From: Pragia fontium DSM 5563 = ATCC 49100
Lineage (GTDB): Bacteria; Pseudomonadota; Gammaproteobacteria; Enterobacterales; Enterobacteriaceae
Assembly (NCBI RefSeq): GCF_900112475.1
Contig: NZ_FOLW01000001.1
Coordinates: forward strand, 248,001 to 312,000
DNA length: 64,000 nt
Reading direction: 5' to 3'
Shown piece by piece: positions 12,362 through 21,633 of the stretch. The position numbers and the translations under genes are program-made. Position 1 is the stretch's first letter; each line of letters starts with the position of its first letter. The notes beneath the pieces are model-generated. The model did no database searches, was not told the origin of the DNA, and saw only the letters and a list, made by a program, of their open reading frames with translations.

Positions 12362-12409
12362 TTCTTGGCCTCTCCTGCCTTAAGATTTAAATCATTATTA
12401 AAAATCAGC

Positions 12410-12449
12410 AAAAAAAAACCCGCACTCGATTTACGGTGCGGGCTTTTTT
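12410..12449 (-). terminator. thr operon attenuator (leader terminator)
   Basis: On the minus strand CCCGCAC (12436-12442) pairs with GTGCGGG (12419-12425), followed by nine T. It lies between thrL and thrA as in the E. coli thr attenuator, so it would form when threonyl- and isoleucyl-tRNA are plentiful. Confidence 0.93.
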
Positions 12450-12463
12450 ATTTTGTTTAAGCG

Positions 12464-12532
12464 TCAGCCCGCCCCGCTACCAATTGTACCGGTGATGGTG
12501 GTTGTAATAATCAGGCTGCCGATGCTTTTCAT
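12464..12532 (-). CDS. thrL: thr operon leader peptide ThrL
   Basis: This 22-residue open frame starts MKSIGSLII, continues TTTITGTIG and ends SGAG before TGA. E. coli ThrL (MKRISTTIT... ending GNGAG) has the same start and end. Eleven of its 22 codons are Thr or Ile, the regulatory amino acids, but the run is shorter and interrupted by Gly and Ser. It lies 14 bases before the attenuator hairpin. Ribosome stalling on these codons would prevent the terminator from forming, so thrABC is transcribed when Thr or Ile is scarce. It is too short for routine gene calling. Confidence 0.92.
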   Translation of the reverse strand: MKSIGSLIITTTITGTIGSGAG

Positions 12533-12573
12533 AATCTGTCTGTCTCAGAAATAAATAAAAATATTCAGTTAAC

Positions 12574-12610
12574 GCTATATACGGTTAAAGCAATTATGAT
12601 TAAGAGTCAA
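12574..12610 (-). promoter_or_regulatory. Promoter of thrLABC
   Basis: TTGACT (12605-12610, minus strand) is followed by CTTTAACCG and TATATA with the same spacing as in the E. coli thr promoter, where TTGACT is followed by CTTTAACCAATATAGG. This comparison is from memory. Confidence 0.6.
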
Positions 12611-13403
12611 TTTTTTTTTGTTTTTTATTGAAATTAATTAAGCACCGACCTCTGTACTCAACGTAAAAAATCAAAAAAATATTATTAATAATCAATTGGA
12701 TAATAAATCATTCATTTAAAAAAGAATGAAGTACCTTCTCCCCAACCGCTTGCTGTACGTTTTTTCTACAAAATTAAAGCGTTATATAACAAAAGATATC
12801 GTGCAATGAATGATTACCCTAAATATCTTAGCATCTCCAGAGATGAATTTAGCCAGCATATCCCTCCATTATCCCCTATATTAATAGGGTTTAATAAAGG
12901 TTATAATTGAAAAATATTTGTTAAAAATTATTTTCTTTTCCAACAAAACAGGAGAAAATCCAGCCTTCATTGCTTATGTTTTAATAACATTAGAAAAAAA
13001 CGTCATTTAGGCACCCAACTGAATGCGTGTTTATTGAGCTAAGATGTAAAAAAAACGTCAATAAATGGTAGCGGGAATGAGCTAATTTTGTAGATTTTTC
13101 TCACAAACCGGCTAATGTGCTATAACTATTATTGATATATATCAACAAGCAACAATTTTGTTGATCGGCAAAAGCGAGACTCCTGTTATATTACTGCTAC
13201 AATAAACAGTAATAAACGATTGATTTTAACAAATCAGCGGTATGTTAAGTCGTTACCTTAGCCGAACCTACGATTATGTTGAAATTTGAAAAATTAATTG
13301 GGGATTCGTCCCTTATACTGCAGTCGCTTATTTTAACACTATAAAGTTAAATGCAGCCGCTGTAATATTAAATTTGATTTTGTTGGCAAATTAGGTAACA
13401 GAC
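12611..13403. other. Long AT-rich divergent gap between thr operon and arcA
   Basis: About 790 bases without a credible gene. It must hold the arcA promoters, since E. coli arcA has several start sites in a long 5' region, and it contains a perfect FNR box. Several A/T runs suggest bent DNA. No leader open frame was supported. Confidence 0.5.
13132..13145. promoter_or_regulatory. FNR-binding site upstream of arcA
   Basis: TTGATATATATCAA is a perfect match to the FNR palindrome TTGATnnnnATCAA, about 260 bases before arcA. FNR activation of arcA is established in E. coli, so this likely raises ArcA without oxygen. Confidence 0.8.
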
Positions 13404-14123
13404 ATGCAAACCCCGCATATCCTGATCGTTGAAGACGAACTAGTAACTCGTAACACATTAAAAAGCATTTTCGAGGCGGAAGGATACGTTGTCTTTGAAG
13501 CCAATGATGGTGCTGAGATGCATCGGATTTTATCCGACCATAATATTAATCTGGTCATCATGGATATCAATCTACCCGGTAAAAATGGCCTATTGCTGGC
13601 TCGTGAGCTTCGTGAGCAGGCAGCCGTTGCCTTAATGTTCTTAACCGGTAGAGATAACGAAGTTGATAAAATTCTTGGGCTGGAAATTGGTGCTGATGAT
13701 TATATCACCAAGCCATTTAATCCTCGCGAACTGACTATCCGTGCGCGTAATCTGCTATCCCGTACCATGAATTTAAGTGCCGTCAGCGGCGAAGAACGCA
13801 AGCTGGTTGAAAACTATAAATTTAACGGTTGGACGTTGGATATCAACAGCCGCTCTTTGATCGATCCTGCTGGTGAAATGTTCAAGCTACCGCGCAGTGA
13901 ATTCCGGGCGATGCTGCATTTTTGTGAGAATCCAGGCAAGATCCAGTCCCGCGAAGAGCTACTGAAAAAAATGACCGGCCGTGAATTAAAACCTCATGAC
14001 CGTACGGTTGACGTCACTATCCGCCGTATCCGTAAGCACTTTGAATCTACGCCAGACACGCCGGAAATCATTGCCACCATTCATGGTGAAGGCTATCGTT
14101 TCTGTGGCGATCTTGAAGAGTAA
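13404..14123 (+). CDS. arcA: Response regulator ArcA (aerobic respiration control)
   Basis: ArcA is the cytoplasmic OmpR-type regulator phosphorylated by ArcB when quinones are reduced; it represses respiratory genes. The protein has 239 residues. The receiver domain (1-120) holds the phosphoacceptor D54 in [10 protein letters not shown] and the conserved lysine in [12 protein letters not shown]. The winged-helix domain ends [15 protein letters not shown]...HGEGYRF. It starts [12 protein letters not shown], as in E. coli. A perfect FNR box lies upstream, a terminator follows, and convergent creA is next; creB, creC and creD are absent from between them. Confidence 0.98.
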   Translation: MQTPHILIVEDELVTRNTLKSIFEAEGYVVFEANDGAEMHRILSDHNINLVIMDINLPGKNGLLLARELREQAAVALMFLTGRDNEVDKILGLEIGADDYITKPFNPRELTIRARNLLSRTMNLSAVSGEERKLVENYKFNGWTLDINSRSLIDPAGEMFKLPRSEFRAMLHFCENPGKIQSREELLKKMTGRELKPHDRTVDVTIRRIRKHFESTPDTPEIIATIHGEGYRFCGDLEE

Positions 14124-14141
14124 TTCAAACCATCCCGAATA

Positions 14142-14169
14142 AAAAAACCAGCTTTAAAGCTGGTTTTTT
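14142..14169. terminator. Bidirectional terminator between arcA and creA
   Basis: AAAAAACCAGCTT and AAAGCTGGTTTTTT form a near-perfect hairpin with A and T runs on either side, between convergent genes. Confidence 0.92.
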
Positions 14170-14194
14170 ATTGTCTGATTTAATCCAACAATTC

Positions 14195-14683
14195 TTATTT
14201 GGCTAAAGCTTCCGTTCCCCATGGAATAATCGGCACGGTACTTAACGCATTTTTCGGTGAACCATCAATCACTTTATCGGAATAGACTAAGTACACCAGC
14301 GTATTACGCTTATCATCATAAAAACGCACCACCTGCATGGTTTTAAAAATGATGGATGTTCGCTTACGAAATACCGTCTCGCCATCTGCTTTACGGCTTT
14401 TCACCTTGTCACTAAGCGTAACAGGCCCAACCTGAATACAAGAAATAGCGCCATCAGCGGTATCTTCAGCTAACCCCAAGCCGCCTTTGATTCCACCGGT
14501 TTTCGCTCTACTCAAATAACAGGTCACATTGTCGACCTCAGGATCGTCAAACGCTTCAATGACAATTTTATGATCCGGCCCCAATAGCTTAAATACGGTA
14601 TCGACCGACCCAATCTGTTCTGACCTCAATGTGGCAGAAAAGAACAGCGCCAAAGAGCAAACCACCAGCATAACCTTACTCAT
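14195..14683 (-). CDS. creA: CreA family secreted protein
   Basis: This 162-residue protein of unknown function has an N-terminal signal sequence ([18 protein letters not shown]). The conserved blocks are [51 protein letters not shown] and [21 protein letters not shown]. It is likely periplasmic. In E. coli it heads creABCD; here it stands alone, because the creBCD two-component system is missing. It is divergent from rob over a 320-base gap, which is AT-rich next to creA and holds no recognised gene. Confidence 0.93.
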   Translation of the reverse strand: MSKVMLVVCSLALFFSATLRSEQIGSVDTVFKLLGPDHKIVIEAFDDPEVDNVTCYLSRAKTGGIKGGLGLAEDTADGAISCIQVGPVTLSDKVKSRKADGETVFRKRTSIIFKTMQVVRFYDDKRNTLVYLVYSDKVIDGSPKNALSTVPIIPWGTEALAK

Positions 14684-15005
14684 TAATTTTCTCCGGTAAA
14701 CGGTATAACAATCAAAATATTAGCCTAATTATCGTTAAGTTATACGTTAAATCATCTCTTATCCAGACCATGTTGCTCACTTTGTTTATCAATAACAATA
14801 AACGTGAAACCACGTAAACAAAAATTAACCTTATGAAAAAATTGTCGTCATATCGGACAGTAATACCTTGTTTCAAGCTCAATATTACGCCAATATCATT
14901 AAATTGCTTAAAAGCATTTTCCATGATGTACTGGCAACCCGTGTTACAAGCCAACATAGCGGTACTCATTGTAGATAATGCGCCCCAATGATGAGGAAGT
15001 TTTTT

Positions 15006-15875
15006 ATGGATCAAGCCAGTATTATCCACGATCTCCTTCACTGGCTAGAAAGTCATTTAGATCAACCATTATCGCTGGATAATGTTGCCGCCAAATCAGG
15101 CTATTCTAAGTGGCATCTGCAAAGGATGTTTAAAGACATTACCGGACAAGCGATTGGTTCTTATATTAGAGCTCGCCGATTATCAAAAGCCGCTGTTGCT
15201 CTGAGATTAACAGCCCGCCCTATATTGGATGTTGCATTACAATATCGTTTTGACTCCCAACAGACATTCACCCGAGCTTTTAAGAAACAGTTTGCCCAAA
15301 CCCCCGCATTTTATCGTCGCGCCGATTCATGGAGTGCCATCGGCATGTGTCCACCCATTAAGTTGTCCGACAATAACTTAATCCCGGTTGAATACGTTAT
15401 GCAGGAAGAGAAACAGCTTATCGGCGTAACCCAAAGCTACACCTGTCGACTGGAAGATATCTTTCAATCCAAAACGCAGATCCGCACTCAGTTTTGGAAA
15501 CAATATCTGGGCACACTGCCGGTAGATATTCCGCCGATTCTGTATGGTCTGAATCACTCTCGTCCAAGTCAGGAAAAAGACGATGAGCAGGAAGTGTTCT
15601 ATACCACCGCGCTAGAACCACAGCATGTTCCTCAAGGCGTAGAAGGTCACCCGATTACGCTACAGTCGGGAGAATATGCCCTGTTTCGCTATAATGGGCC
15701 GCCAGAAGACTTACAACACTTTGTCATGACCCTTTACGGAACCTGTCTGCCGTTACTGAAGCTGACGCGCCGTAAGGGTTATGATATTGAGATATTTCAC
15801 CCCAAACAGGGGAAGGTCGGTGACGCGACCCCTGCGGTGATTAGCGGTGAATATATGATACCAATCCAGCGTTAA
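15006..15875 (+). CDS. rob: AraC/XylS-type regulator Rob
   Basis: Rob activates the marA/soxS/rob regulon (efflux, solvent and antibiotic tolerance). It has an N-terminal AraC-type double HTH (KWHLQRMFKDITGQAIGSYIRARRLSKAAVALR; FDSQQTFTRAFKKQF) and a C-terminal GyrI-like ligand domain. The start at 15006 (MDQASIIHDLLHWLE) is chosen because it matches E. coli Rob and has GAGGAAG six bases upstream; an ATG at 14988 lies before that site. Length is 289 residues, as in E. coli. Its stop codon overlaps that of gpmB within a perfect palindrome. Confidence 0.96.
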   Translation: MDQASIIHDLLHWLESHLDQPLSLDNVAAKSGYSKWHLQRMFKDITGQAIGSYIRARRLSKAAVALRLTARPILDVALQYRFDSQQTFTRAFKKQFAQTPAFYRRADSWSAIGMCPPIKLSDNNLIPVEYVMQEEKQLIGVTQSYTCRLEDIFQSKTQIRTQFWKQYLGTLPVDIPPILYGLNHSRPSQEKDDEQEVFYTTALEPQHVPQGVEGHPITLQSGEYALFRYNGPPEDLQHFVMTLYGTCLPLLKLTRRKGYDIEIFHPKQGKVGDATPAVISGEYMIPIQR

Positions 15876-15884
15876 CGCTGGATT
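15863..15884. repeat. 22-bp perfect palindrome spanning two stop codons
   Basis: The core CCAGCGTTAACGCTGG extends by AAT on the left and ATT on the right with perfect symmetry. It contains both stop codons of convergent rob and gpmB, so both proteins end Ile-Gln-Arg. As RNA it could form a stem of at most nine pairs, without a T-run. Confidence 0.85.
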
Positions 15885-16519
15885 TCATCAAGGGCATTTG
15901 CCGTCAGATGCTGTGTATCGCCGGCAAATTCCACCACCCAACCCGGAGCGAGCCAGGGACTATTCTGGCCCTCTACCAAAGAGAGTGAGCAGTTACGCAA
16001 ACGTAAACGACGCTCTGCATAAGGCGGAAGCCCTAACACATTACCCAGCAAGCTTCCCAAAGCGATGCCGTGGCTAACCAGCACCGGGCGACTCCCCTGT
16101 GGAAGTTTCTTACAATCGTCCAATACCGCACGCATACGCGCGGTTAATTCGCTTAATGACTCCCCTTCAGGAATACGTCCATCAGGATTGCCGTTCAGAA
16201 TCTGCAGGCGTAAGTGTTCTTCTTCTTCCGTCAGCGAATCAATACAGCGCTGTTCCAAAATACCCATATTAAGCTCACGCAAGCGGGCATCAAAGGTGGG
16301 TTCAATCTGGCAGTATTCAGCCAGAAGCTCAGCGGTACGACGCGTTCGACCTAAGTCGCTAGCGATAATATGAGTTATCCCCATATTTTGTAATCGCATC
16401 CCGGCTTGTCGAGCCTGACTCTCACCCATTTGGGTTAAATTACTGTCCGTTTGCCCTTGAATTTTGCGGGCTACGTTCCATTCTGTTTCACCATGTCGAA
16501 TTAAGTATACCTGTGTCAT
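15872..16519 (-). CDS. gpmB: Histidine phosphatase family protein GpmB (YtjC)
   Basis: The 215-residue cytoplasmic protein has the phosphohistidine motif [10 protein letters not shown] (H9), the acidic [11 protein letters not shown] segment and the second catalytic histidine in [13 protein letters not shown]. It is homologous to E. coli GpmB/YtjC, annotated as a probable phosphoglycerate mutase but likely a phosphatase; the true substrate is unsettled. Its last four bases overlap rob on the opposite strand. Its start lies 53 bases from the yjjX start, so the two are divergent. Confidence 0.93.
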   Translation of the reverse strand: MTQVYLIRHGETEWNVARKIQGQTDSNLTQMGESQARQAGMRLQNMGITHIIASDLGRTRRTAELLAEYCQIEPTFDARLRELNMGILEQRCIDSLTEEEEHLRLQILNGNPDGRIPEGESLSELTARMRAVLDDCKKLPQGSRPVLVSHGIALGSLLGNVLGLPPYAERRLRLRNCSLSLVEGQNSPWLAPGWVVEFAGDTQHLTANALDEIQR

Positions 16520-16572
16520 GCCTGTTATCCGTTATACTGTGGGAATTGTCTTCTTACTATCTTGATTTAACT

Positions 16573-17100
16573 ATGTATCACGTAATTGCTGCAACCACTA
16601 ACCCTGCCAAAATAAACGCCATCCGTCTAGCCTTTGATGAGCTATTCGGTCCTGACAGCTGTCGTATCGAAAGCGTTGAAGTTAATAGCGGCGTTCCTAA
16701 TCAACCTATGGGTGATAAAGAAACCAGAACCGGTGCCCGTCATCGTGTGATGTCTGCACGTCAGGTAAGACCGGAAGCTGATTTCTGGATCGGCATAGAA
16801 GCAGGTATTGATGATGATATGACTTTTGCCTGGATTGTCATTGAAAATAATCGCTGTCGTGGCGAAGCGCGTTCCGCCAGCCTGACGCTGCCCCCAGTTA
16901 TTTTAAAAAATCTATACGAAGGAAAAGAGCTGGGTGACGAAATGGCTGAGCTGACCGGCGTCAGTAATATTAAACAGCAGGGTGGAGCCATCGGTTTGTT
17001 TACCGGCGGTAAACTTTCACGCACTAGCGTTTATCAACAGGCCCTACTGCTGGCATTTGTACCTTTCCATAACGAAATCTATCAGGTACATACCAAATAA
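16573..17100 (+). CDS. yjjX: Inosine/xanthosine triphosphatase YjjX
   Basis: YjjX hydrolyses ITP and XTP, cleaning damaged purine nucleotides. The 175-residue protein shows [11 protein letters not shown] at the start, then [24 protein letters not shown] and [17 protein letters not shown]. The start at 16573 ([13 protein letters not shown]) matches the family; an ATG 20 codons upstream lies inside the divergent gpmB and is rejected. It is convergent with trpR across a hairpin. Confidence 0.93.
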   Translation: MYHVIAATTNPAKINAIRLAFDELFGPDSCRIESVEVNSGVPNQPMGDKETRTGARHRVMSARQVRPEADFWIGIEAGIDDDMTFAWIVIENNRCRGEARSASLTLPPVILKNLYEGKELGDEMAELTGVSNIKQQGGAIGLFTGGKLSRTSVYQQALLLAFVPFHNEIYQVHTK

Positions 17101-17104
17101 AAAC

Positions 17105-17147
17105 CAGCTTGAATAATGCGAGTTAACTCAAAACATTATTCAAGCTG
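17105..17147. terminator. Long hairpin between convergent yjjX and trpR
   Basis: CAGCTTGAATAATG (17105-17118) pairs perfectly over 14 bp with 17134-17147; the loop contains the palindrome GAGTTAACTC. On the plus strand TATTTTTTC follows nine bases later. It is likely a terminator for one or both genes. Confidence 0.6.
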
Positions 17148-17153
17148 AGCTGA

Positions 17154-17456
17154 CTATTTTTTCTCATTAATCAACGCGTCTTCCAACCAGGCTCTAAATG
17201 CTGGCTCAGCGATTTTCAGACTGTTGGAACCGCGGGTGATAGTGGCAATACCTGCCCCTAATTCACTTTTCAATTCCCTCTGGCTCATATTGCCGCGCAT
17301 TAGCTCTTCAACAATTCTTACCCGAGTACCAAATGATTCACGTTCATCCGGCGTCATTAAAAGCTGTAATAGCGCCTGCTGGTGACCATCGGTAAATGCT
17401 TGTTGTAATAGCATGACAAAGCTTTGCCAATCCTGCTGCTTATGTTGTTCTGACAT
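17154..17456 (-). CDS. trpR: Trp operon repressor TrpR
   Basis: TrpR is the tryptophan-activated dimeric repressor of trp, aroH, mtr and itself. The 100-residue protein has the core [20 protein letters not shown] and the HTH block [24 protein letters not shown]. The N-terminus is a few residues shorter than in E. coli (108). A trp operator-like sequence lies about 18-38 bases upstream, supporting autoregulation. It follows slt on the same strand, as in E. coli. Confidence 0.97.
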   Translation of the reverse strand: MSEQHKQQDWQSFVMLLQQAFTDGHQQALLQLLMTPDERESFGTRVRIVEELMRGNMSQRELKSELGAGIATITRGSNSLKIAEPAFRAWLEDALINEKK

Positions 17457-17474
17457 TCTATAAACCCCGGCTAA

Positions 17475-17494
17475 CGAACTATCTCACTAGTACA
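17475..17494 (-). promoter_or_regulatory. TrpR operator in front of trpR
   Basis: The minus strand reads TGTACTAGTGAGATAGTTCG, matching 15 of 20 positions of the trp operator consensus CGTACTAGTTAACTAGTACG. It sits just upstream of trpR. An 8-bp inverted repeat, CCCCGGCT/AGCCGGGG (17466-17473 and 17503-17510), brackets it and may be the slt terminator. Confidence 0.72.
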
Positions 17495-17535
17495 ATATCA
17501 TAAGCCGGGGAAAAAATGCAGAACTAAGCACATTA

Positions 17536-19503
17536 TCAGTAACTGCGTTTCCATTCCGCATCGGTCATGACTACCGTTGGCTGACTCATAAAGCTGCGGT
17601 AAAACAAATCATATGCCAACACATTCTTCACATAACCCCGGGTTTCATTAAACGGAATGCTTTCCACAAAAGCCACCGCATCCAAGCGCCCGGCGCTATT
17701 ATTTAACCAACTATTTACCCTACCCGGCCCCGCATTATAAGCCGCAGCGGCCAAGATACGGTTACGGTTAAACGTTTGATAAGTATGTTCCAAATAGCTG
17801 GTACCTAACCGAATATTGGTTTGTGGATCAAATAGCTGGCTAACGTTACTGTAATGGTTGATGTCATTTCTTTTTGCCGTTTGCTTAGCCGTTGCCGGCA
17901 TCAATTGCATTAACCCTCGTGCGCCAACCGGTGATTGAGCCTGAGGATTCCAGGCGCTTTCCTGACGAGCGATGGCCATCGCAAACGAAACTGTAATTTC
18001 TTTATCATTGGTTGAGGTTTTAAACAACGTTGGATAAGCCAAAGGAAAACGCTCTTCAATATGATCCCACAGCTTCGCAACGATGGTGGCCTGTACGCTA
18101 AGGTCGGCCCAGTCTTGATCGTAAGCATAACGTGCCAGCGCTTCCTGATCCGGTTTGGATAAACTCTGGATCAGGTTACGCCACTCGGTTCGTGCCAGAT
18201 TATCCTGACGCCAGTACATCAGTTCGCGCACGCGATTCACTTCAGAGCGCTGAGTCAATGCTTTAGTTGGTTTAACCGCAGTTTCCACTCTGACCGGATA
18301 ATGAATCCCTAAACGTTGAGCGGCCACCATCGGATAAAAACCACGAGTGTTAATCAACTCACGCAAAATGGCTTGCCCTTCAGCACGCTGACCTCTTTCC
18401 AGTAACGCATCGGCCTTCCAATAACGCCACTCTTCTTTTGCCGCAGCGTCAGCGGGTAAGCGGCTAATCCATTGAGACACGCCCGATTTATCGGCATTAC
18501 TTAGCGCCAAGCGAATCCGCCGCTCGATTAAATCGCCATTGCTACTGCGAGCAAGGGTGGCATCGCGCCATCTCGCCTGTTCATCAGTGGTATTATTGTT
18601 AATCAGTCGACCAGCAATCATATCTTCCAACGCCTGCCGTTCGGATTGACTCATTTTTTGCTGACGTACAATTTGCGGCAAAATAGAGCGCGCCTTCTCT
18701 ACGTCTTTACGGACAACTTTTGCAAAAGCCAGGCGGGTTTCTTCACGGGTAAAATCGGTTGGTGACAGGTTCGCCGCAAAAGATTCAACCGTCATCGGAT
18801 CCTTCTGCAGTTTGCCAACGCTTTCACCAATCGTTTGATAATTGGCTGGCAGTTGATTCACCAGCGATGTCACCAGAGACGTATTGTCGGCCTGACTGGC
18901 CATACGAATACGCTCCAGGGTAACCAGCGGAGTCTGATGACCGGCATTACGCCATTCACTAAATAATTTGTCACAGGAGGCTGGGAGAGACTGGCCGCTT
19001 AACCAAATAGTTTTCGCTTCATCATAGGCCTGCTGTTTATGGCCAGTAGCCCATTTGGCATAATAAAAGTTACAGCGAGATGCTACAGAAGACGGGGCTT
19101 CGGCAGAAAAATCAACAATACCTTGCCAATCCTGACGGTTAGCCAGCTCATTGATAAAATTATTTCTCAGATTACGCGTCAACGGTAAAGTCGGATAGTG
19201 CGCGGTAAATTTTTCCGCCTGTTCCACCGTCAATGCACTCAAATCCTGAGTCAATTGGCGATACTCCAAATAAGGATAGAGCGGGTAATCGGTTAACGTT
19301 GGCATCAAGCGAGCAACGTCATCCATCTGCTTATTATCCCACGCTTGCTTAACCTGCTGATAGCGATCGCGCTGGGCGTTGAGTGAGTCAGCCCATACAC
19401 TCTGGGCTGTTACCGCCATGATTAGTCCAACCATTAGGGCACACTTATTAATTAAGTTACTTTTTCCCAAATTACGCTGATTATCCGTCACAAGCTTCCT
19501 CAC
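17536..19503 (-). CDS. slt: Soluble lytic murein transglycosylase Slt70
   Basis: Slt cleaves the MurNAc-GlcNAc bond of peptidoglycan from glycan ends, forming 1,6-anhydromuropeptides in the periplasm. The 655-residue precursor has a signal peptide (MVGLIMAVTAQSVWA), the long alpha-superhelical U and L domains, and a C-terminal lysozyme-like domain with catalytic glutamate at about 515 in AIARQESAWNP, followed by GARGLMQLMPATA and AAAAYNAGPGRV. Length is near E. coli Slt (645). It precedes trpR. Confidence 0.97.
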   Translation of the reverse strand: MRKLVTDNQRNLGKSNLINKCALMVGLIMAVTAQSVWADSLNAQRDRYQQVKQAWDNKQMDDVARLMPTLTDYPLYPYLEYRQLTQDLSALTVEQAEKFTAHYPTLPLTRNLRNNFINELANRQDWQGIVDFSAEAPSSVASRCNFYYAKWATGHKQQAYDEAKTIWLSGQSLPASCDKLFSEWRNAGHQTPLVTLERIRMASQADNTSLVTSLVNQLPANYQTIGESVGKLQKDPMTVESFAANLSPTDFTREETRLAFAKVVRKDVEKARSILPQIVRQQKMSQSERQALEDMIAGRLINNNTTDEQARWRDATLARSSNGDLIERRIRLALSNADKSGVSQWISRLPADAAAKEEWRYWKADALLERGQRAEGQAILRELINTRGFYPMVAAQRLGIHYPVRVETAVKPTKALTQRSEVNRVRELMYWRQDNLARTEWRNLIQSLSKPDQEALARYAYDQDWADLSVQATIVAKLWDHIEERFPLAYPTLFKTSTNDKEITVSFAMAIARQESAWNPQAQSPVGARGLMQLMPATAKQTAKRNDINHYSNVSQLFDPQTNIRLGTSYLEHTYQTFNRNRILAAAAYNAGPGRVNSWLNNSAGRLDAVAFVESIPFNETRGYVKNVLAYDLFYRSFMSQPTVVMTDAEWKRSY

Positions 19504-19745
19504 TTTTCCTGTTGTTTTACGCTCTGCGCCTCAGGCTAAACCTGTTTAGCGTTACACACACATACTGACAATAGTATATCTCTATACCTAACGTTATGCT
19601 GGTTAAAACCTGAAAATCTACAATACCAATAAGACAACAAACTCTTCATTTTTATTCATAAAGGAGAAATTAGACTTCCCTCGGATAAACGATACAATAG
19701 GCGACTATTCTGTACTCTACCAATGTAATGGATACCTGTAAGACT

Positions 19746-21413
19746 ATGGCACAATACGTCTATACTATGCATCGTGTCGGGAAAGTAGTTCCTCCGAAAC
19801 GACATATTCTAAAAAATATCTCTCTCAGCTTCTTTCCCGGTGCCAAAATCGGCGTACTGGGGTTAAACGGCGCAGGTAAATCAACCTTACTACGCATTAT
19901 GGCGGGTATTGATACCGATATTGAAGGGGAAGCACGCCCTCAGCCGGGTATCAAGATCGGCTATTTACCGCAAGAACCGAAACTCAACCCAGAACAAACC
20001 GTTAAAGAAGCGGTTGAAGAAGCAGTCAGCGAAGTGCAAAACGCGCTGACGCGTCTGGATGAAATTTATGCCGCCTATGCAGAACCGGATGCCGATTTTG
20101 ATAAGCTGGCTAAGCAACAAGGCGAGATGGAAGCCATTATCCAGTCCCACGACGGGCATAACCTGGATAACCAGTTAGAGCGTGCCGCTGATGCCCTGCG
20201 CCTTCCACCTTGGGATGCCAAAATTGAGCACCTGTCCGGTGGTGAACGCCGCCGTGTCGCCCTGTGCCGCCTATTGCTGGAAAAACCAGACATGCTGCTG
20301 CTGGACGAACCAACCAACCACTTGGATGCCGAATCCGTCGCTTGGTTAGAACGCTTCCTGCACGACTACGAAGGCACCGTGGTGGCGATTACCCACGACC
20401 GTTACTTCCTGGATAACGTGGCCGGCTGGATTCTGGAACTTGACCGCGGCGAAGGTATTCCGTGGGAAGGCAACTACTCTTCATGGCTGGAACAGAAAGA
20501 TAAGCGTCTGGAACAGGAAGCCTCTTCCGAAGCTGCCCGTCGTAAATCGATTGAGAAAGAGCTGGAATGGGTTCGTCAGAATCCTAAAGGCCGTCAGGCT
20601 AAGAGCAAGGCTCGTCTTGCCCGCTTTGATGAGCTTAACAGCGTTGAGTACCAAAAACGTAATGAAACCAGCGAGCTGTTTATTCCACCGGGTCCACGCC
20701 TTGGCGACAAAGTACTGGAAATCAGCAACCTGCAAAAATCCTACGGCGACCGCCTGCTGATTGAAGACTTGTCCTTCGCGATTCCTAAAGGTGCTATCGT
20801 CGGTATTATCGGCCCTAACGGCGCGGGTAAATCAACCCTATTCCGGATGATCTCCCAGCAAGAACAGCCGGATAGCGGCAGCATTGTGTTAGGTGACACG
20901 GTGAAAATCGCCTCCGTTGATCAGTTCCGTGACAGCATGGATAACAGTAAAACGGTATGGGAAGAAGTCTCCGGCGGTCAGGACATGATGAAGATCGGTA
21001 GCTTTGAACTGCCAAGCCGAGCTTACGTTGGTCGTTTTAACTTCAAAGGCACCGATCAGGGTAAACGCGTTGGAGAGCTTTCCGGTGGTGAGCGCGGTCG
21101 TCTGCATCTGGCGAAACTATTGCAGGTTGGCGGCAATATGTTACTGCTCGATGAACCAACCAACGACCTGGATATTGAAACCCTGCGCGCACTGGAAAAC
21201 GCCCTCTTGGAATTCCCCGGCTGCGCCATGGTTATTTCCCATGACCGCTGGTTCCTTGACCGTATTGCCACCCATATTCTCGACTACGGCGATGAAGGCA
21301 AAGTGGAGTTCTTCGAAGGTAACTTTACCGAATACGAAGAGTGGAAAAAACGCACGCTAGGTGCCGAAGCCCTTGAACCACACCGCATCAAATATAAGAA
21401 GATTGCCAAATAA
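19746..21413 (+). CDS. ettA: Energy-dependent translational throttle EttA (ABC-F ATPase)
   Basis: EttA binds the ribosomal E site and gates entry into elongation according to the ATP/ADP ratio. The 555-residue protein has two ABC domains with Walker A GLNGAGKST and GPNGAGKST and two LSGGE signatures, joined by the charged linker QKDKRLEQEAS. The start at 19746 (MAQYVYTMHRVGKVVPPK) matches E. coli; a start six codons upstream is unlikely. It lies divergent from slt. In E. coli nadR would follow; here another gene set does. A hairpin lies 30 bases downstream. Confidence 0.97.
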   Translation: MAQYVYTMHRVGKVVPPKRHILKNISLSFFPGAKIGVLGLNGAGKSTLLRIMAGIDTDIEGEARPQPGIKIGYLPQEPKLNPEQTVKEAVEEAVSEVQNALTRLDEIYAAYAEPDADFDKLAKQQGEMEAIIQSHDGHNLDNQLERAADALRLPPWDAKIEHLSGGERRRVALCRLLLEKPDMLLLDEPTNHLDAESVAWLERFLHDYEGTVVAITHDRYFLDNVAGWILELDRGEGIPWEGNYSSWLEQKDKRLEQEASSEAARRKSIEKELEWVRQNPKGRQAKSKARLARFDELNSVEYQKRNETSELFIPPGPRLGDKVLEISNLQKSYGDRLLIEDLSFAIPKGAIVGIIGPNGAGKSTLFRMISQQEQPDSGSIVLGDTVKIASVDQFRDSMDNSKTVWEEVSGGQDMMKIGSFELPSRAYVGRFNFKGTDQGKRVGELSGGERGRLHLAKLLQVGGNMLLLDEPTNDLDIETLRALENALLEFPGCAMVISHDRWFLDRIATHILDYGDEGKVEFFEGNFTEYEEWKKRTLGAEALEPHRIKYKKIAK

Positions 21414-21442
21414 TACTGGTCTATTCTTATAAACAGCAGTAT

Positions 21443-21470
21443 CAGCGCCTCCTTAAATAAGGGGGCGCTG
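21443..21470 (+). terminator. Hairpin downstream of ettA
   Basis: CAGCGCC and GGCGCTG (21443-21449 with 21464-21470) pair, with inner CCTTA/TAAGG pairs. The stem is strong but there is no T-run, so termination is uncertain. Confidence 0.45.
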
Positions 21471-21633
21471 GTCAGTTAAGCGTTTACACTTTGTATGTGA
21501 TGACTCATCAACTCCATCATCCCGGTGAAAACCGGAATGACGGGTTAAATGGAATGAAACGCTTAAGTAAACGGCACTCCCCCTAATATTCAGGGCACTT
21601 TATTCATTACCACCACAAACATGGGAGAAGATG

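Noticed and set aside
14712-15041. 109-residue minus-strand open frame upstream of rob
   Set aside because: It overlaps the start of rob, is AT-rich with low-complexity hydrophobic ends and has no family similarity.
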